A stretch of 64,000 nucleotides of DNA. Origin: an uncultured Clostridia bacterium (GTDB lineage Bacteria; Bacillota; Clostridia; Lachnospirales; CAG-274). The position numbers were made by a program, and so were the translations under genes. The stretch spans positions 19,939-83,938 of the forward strand of contig CANRBC010000011.1 of assembly GCA_947628755.1 (NCBI GenBank). Reading direction: 5' to 3'. A model generated the notes under the pieces. That model worked only from the letters and a program-made list of their open reading frames with translations. It searched no databases and had not been told where the DNA came from. This document shows, piece after piece, positions 61,769 to 64,000 of the stretch; positions within the stretch are counted from its first letter, which is position 1; every line of letters begins with the position of its first letter.

Positions 61769-63346
61769 TTATCTGTTAAATAAATAGCATAAATATTTAA
61801 GATTATTAGCTTGACCTTCATTTATATCTTCTTTTTTAAATCTGAACTGCCAGTTACCGCCAGCCACGCCCGGAGTATTCATTCTGTCCTCGCTGTCGCA
61901 ACCTATAATGTCCTGTATGGGAATAATAGCATACTTGGCGGAGGAGGCTATCGTGTATCTTATAAGGTCCCAGTTGATATTGTCGCCGCTGACATTGAGC
62001 ATACGCCTTACAAAGTCCTTTGTATCCTCATAGCAGGATTTGTACCAGCCTATGGTAGTATCGTTATCGTGAGTTCCCGTATATGCAACATAGTTGTCGC
62101 TGTTATAATTATGAGGAAGATAAGGATTATCCGGAGAGCCAAAGGCAAACTGTATTATTTTCATTCCGGGAAGTCCCAGCTCATCTCTGAGCTCAAGCAC
62201 CTCGGGATTAAGGTCGCCAAGGTCCTCTGCTATAATATGAAGCGAGCCAAGCTCCCTTTCAATGGCGTCGAATACCTCTGTACCCGGACCTTTTTTCCAC
62301 TTGCCGTTTACGGCGGTCTCCTCGCCGCTGGGTATTGACCAGTAGCTTTCAAAGGCTCTGAAATGGTCTATTCTGACAATATCCACAAGCTCAAGTATCT
62401 TTTCAACTCTCTTTACCCACCAGTCGTAGCCCTGCGCCTTGTGATTTTTCCAATTATACAGGGGATTGCCCCAGAGCTGACCGTCCTTGCTGAAATAGTC
62501 CGGCGGCACGCCTGCAACCTGTGTTGCAAAGCCTTTTGTATTAATGTGGAAAAGCTCTCTGTTCGCCCATGTGTCTGAGCTGTCGCCTGCTACGAATATG
62601 GGAATATCGCCTATTATCTCTATGCCTTTTTTATTTGCATAGGCTTTTACCTCTGCCCATTGAGAATAAAATTCAAACTGGAGGAATTTGTAAAAATCCA
62701 TATCCTCCTTTAAAAGAGCGCTGTATTTCTCTATTGCCTCCGGTTTTCTGTCTCTTATATCGGCAGGAAAGCTGTTCCAGCTGCCACCGTAGAAGCAGTC
62801 CTTTACGGCGTTTGTGCTCATGTACCTTGAGGCGGCTTTGTAATATGTCTTGTATTCGGCGCTTTCCCATGTATTTTTTCTTTTGTCTATGAAATAATAC
62901 TTAAGCGCCATAAATAAGCTGTAATCCTCAAGCCAAAAGGCGTTTTTACTGCAAAAGGCGTTGTATTTTCTTGTAAGAACGGCATTTTTCATTGCCCTGA
63001 AGCCTTTAAACGCCATTCTGTAAATATTGTATTTGTAGTTTATAACAGAGCCGTATTCTATTTTTCTTTCATTAAAATGCGGAGTATTCTCCAATTCTTT
63101 TTTTGAAATATAGCCCTTTTCCGCAAGTATTTCGGGACTGAGCATAAGAGGATTTCCCGCAAAGGTGGAAAAGCTCTGATAGGGAGAATCTCCGAAGCCG
63201 GTATGACCCAAAGGCAGTATTTGCCATAGCTTCTGACCGCCCTTTACCATATAGTCAATAAAATCTCTGCAGTAGGGTCCCATATCGCCTATACCGAATT
63301 TTGACGGAAAGCTGATGGGGTGAACAAGTATACCGCATTTTCTCAT
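61769..63346 (-). CDS. malQ: 4-alpha-glucanotransferase (GH77)
   Basis: A 525-residue amylomaltase that transfers alpha-1,4-glucan segments in starch, maltodextrin or glycogen metabolism. The start RKCGILVHPISFPSKFGIGDMG is diagnostic. Catalytic motifs are VRIDHFRAF (nucleophile Asp), IIAEDLGDL (acid/base Glu) and GTHDNDTTIGW (stabilising Asp). ATG after AAAGGAAGTG. It stands alone. Confidence 0.95.
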   Translation of the reverse strand: MRKCGILVHPISFPSKFGIGDMGPYCRDFIDYMVKGGQKLWQILPLGHTGFGDSPYQSFSTFAGNPLMLSPEILAEKGYISKKELENTPHFNERKIEYGSVINYKYNIYRMAFKGFRAMKNAVLTRKYNAFCSKNAFWLEDYSLFMALKYYFIDKRKNTWESAEYKTYYKAASRYMSTNAVKDCFYGGSWNSFPADIRDRKPEAIEKYSALLKEDMDFYKFLQFEFYSQWAEVKAYANKKGIEIIGDIPIFVAGDSSDTWANRELFHINTKGFATQVAGVPPDYFSKDGQLWGNPLYNWKNHKAQGYDWWVKRVEKILELVDIVRIDHFRAFESYWSIPSGEETAVNGKWKKGPGTEVFDAIERELGSLHIIAEDLGDLNPEVLELRDELGLPGMKIIQFAFGSPDNPYLPHNYNSDNYVAYTGTHDNDTTIGWYKSCYEDTKDFVRRMLNVSGDNINWDLIRYTIASSAKYAIIPIQDIIGCDSEDRMNTPGVAGGNWQFRFKKEDINEGQANNLKYLCYLFNR

Positions 63347-63448
63347 ATAGACACTTCCTTTTTCTTTGAAAAATTTACCACTTTATATTTTGATTTAATG
63401 CACATAATAAATATGTAAAAAAATTAAAAGCAACAAGGAGGACGCAAC

Positions 63449-63853
63449 ATGATCAAGAAAATTTTATTTGTCAGTCTTGTCTGCCTTTCTCTTACCCTTA
63501 CAGGCTGTGGCTCTAAAAATAATGATACCACAAATGGCGGCAGTAATGCAAGTACTGATACAACTTCTGCGCAAAATAACGGAGGTAACGAAAATAACGG
63601 TACGGGAAACTCAGGGAATATGGGTTCTGACAGCAATTCAGGCAATATGAGTTCGGGAGATGCCGACACAAACGATTCTATGACAGGCTCAGATGCAGGC
63701 GGCAACGCAATGACGCAGGGCAGCGACCTTAGCAATGAAATAGGCAATGCCGTTGAGGACGCCGGCAAGGGAATAGGCGAAGCCGTAGACGGAGTTACAA
63801 ATACCATAACAGGCGATAAGGATGGCGAAAGCGTTTCTTCAGCCGCAAAATAA
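63449..63853 (+). CDS. Small Gly/Asn/Ser-rich lipoprotein
   Basis: 134 residues with lipobox LTLTGC (lipidated Cys near residue 20). The mature part is low-complexity Asn/Gly/Ser/Thr, then a helical stretch (NEIGNAVEDAGKGIGEAVDGVTNTI) with a repeated G-x3-A pattern, as in other small clostridial lipoproteins. Role unknown. ATG after AAGGAGGAC, followed by a terminator. Confidence 0.75.
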   Translation: MIKKILFVSLVCLSLTLTGCGSKNNDTTNGGSNASTDTTSAQNNGGNENNGTGNSGNMGSDSNSGNMSSGDADTNDSMTGSDAGGNAMTQGSDLSNEIGNAVEDAGKGIGEAVDGVTNTITGDKDGESVSSAAK

Positions 63854-63854
63854 A

Positions 63855-63880
63855 ACAGCAGACAACTGCTGTTTTTTTAA
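63855..63880 (+). terminator. Terminator after the lipoprotein gene
   Basis: AACAGCAG, loop ACAA, CTGCTGTT, then TTTTTT. Confidence 0.85.
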
Positions 63881-63889
63881 TAAAATATT

Positions 63890-64000
63890 TTGATTTTATT
63901 TCGTATTAGTGTGGTATACTTATAATAGGTAATTGCGAAACTCGCCAGGCTCGTTAACGATTTTGAACCAAAACAGGGAATGATTCGTGCAGAGCCCAAA
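63890..64000 (+). promoter_or_regulatory. Promoter and start of an unidentified transcript (truncated)
   Basis: Extended -10 TGG-TATACT at 63912-63920, with a weak TTGATT 19 bp upstream. The transcript would start near 63927 and is GC-richer than the surroundings (GCGAAACTCGCCAGGCTCG). No start codon with a ribosome site is visible, so a non-coding RNA is possible. The window ends before it can be identified. Confidence 0.35.

Overview
The window reads as a low-to-mid GC, Gram-positive anaerobe of class Clostridia, probably a gut or rumen plant-fibre degrader. Supporting signs are a SpoIIP sporulation protein, two T-box leaders, an L10 leader, strong AGGAGG ribosome sites, S-layer homology repeats and secreted pectate lyases carrying dockerin and cohesin-like modules. 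AUA is a very common isoleucine codon. No rRNA, tRNA or CRISPR array was found. I cannot name the species; a pectinolytic Oscillospirales/Monoglobales- or Lachnospirales-like organism would fit.

Layout. 1-3.5 kb: a nitronate monooxygenase, two SseB-family genes, then rplJ-rplL under an L10 leader. 3.5-4.2 kb: structured repeats only. 4.2-11.1 kb: housekeeping and accessory genes (TfoX-like, tyrosine recombinase, TtcA-like, GNAT, MATE, DUF1292, membrane proteins, SpoIIP). 11.4-21.4 kb: a pectin-degradation and cellulosome-like island, with a PL1-dockerin enzyme, a 1765-residue PL1/cohesin-like/dockerin/PL9 enzyme, a cohesin-like plus dockerin protein, an exported protein of unknown function and a 42-residue peptide. 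21.5-29.3 kb: rpoB-rpoC with their own promoter. The usual rplJL-rpoBC arrangement is therefore split by about 18 kb. 30-32.3 kb: a third pectinase (N-terminal dockerin, PL9-like). 32.6-34.6 kb: a WG-repeat/SLH surface protein. 34.8-39.1 kb: a YtrA-like GntR/ABC-transporter operon with a clear operator. 39.4-40 kb: small remnants of a mobile element. 40-46 kb: T-box-alaS-rsmA-unknown-trmB, then a cytidylate-kinase-like gene. 46.6-53 kb: a His-tailed unknown, then mtaB-alaX-small protein-plsX-acpP-rnc. 53.3 kb: an orphan phage terminase small subunit gene. 53.7-59.6 kb: a tryptophan operon (trpE G C F B A, no trpD) under a Trp-type T-box. 59.6-64 kb: a methyltransferase-like gene, a duplicated 3' fragment of trpA, an AIM24-like gene, malQ, a lipoprotein and the start of a possible RNA transcript.

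How it fits together. The pectinase genes encode secreted enzymes with dockerins for docking onto a scaffold; cohesin-like modules lie in two of the proteins. The SLH protein would sit on the cell wall. Most intergenic space is filled by imperfect-palindrome repeats with constant ends and variable, self-complementary arms. The signals I would follow first are a ~230 bp structured element placed after both rplL and rpoC, a promoter lying between 16-bp inverted repeats upstream of the SLH gene, the PL1-cohesin-dockerin-PL9 polyprotein, and the trp operon scar.
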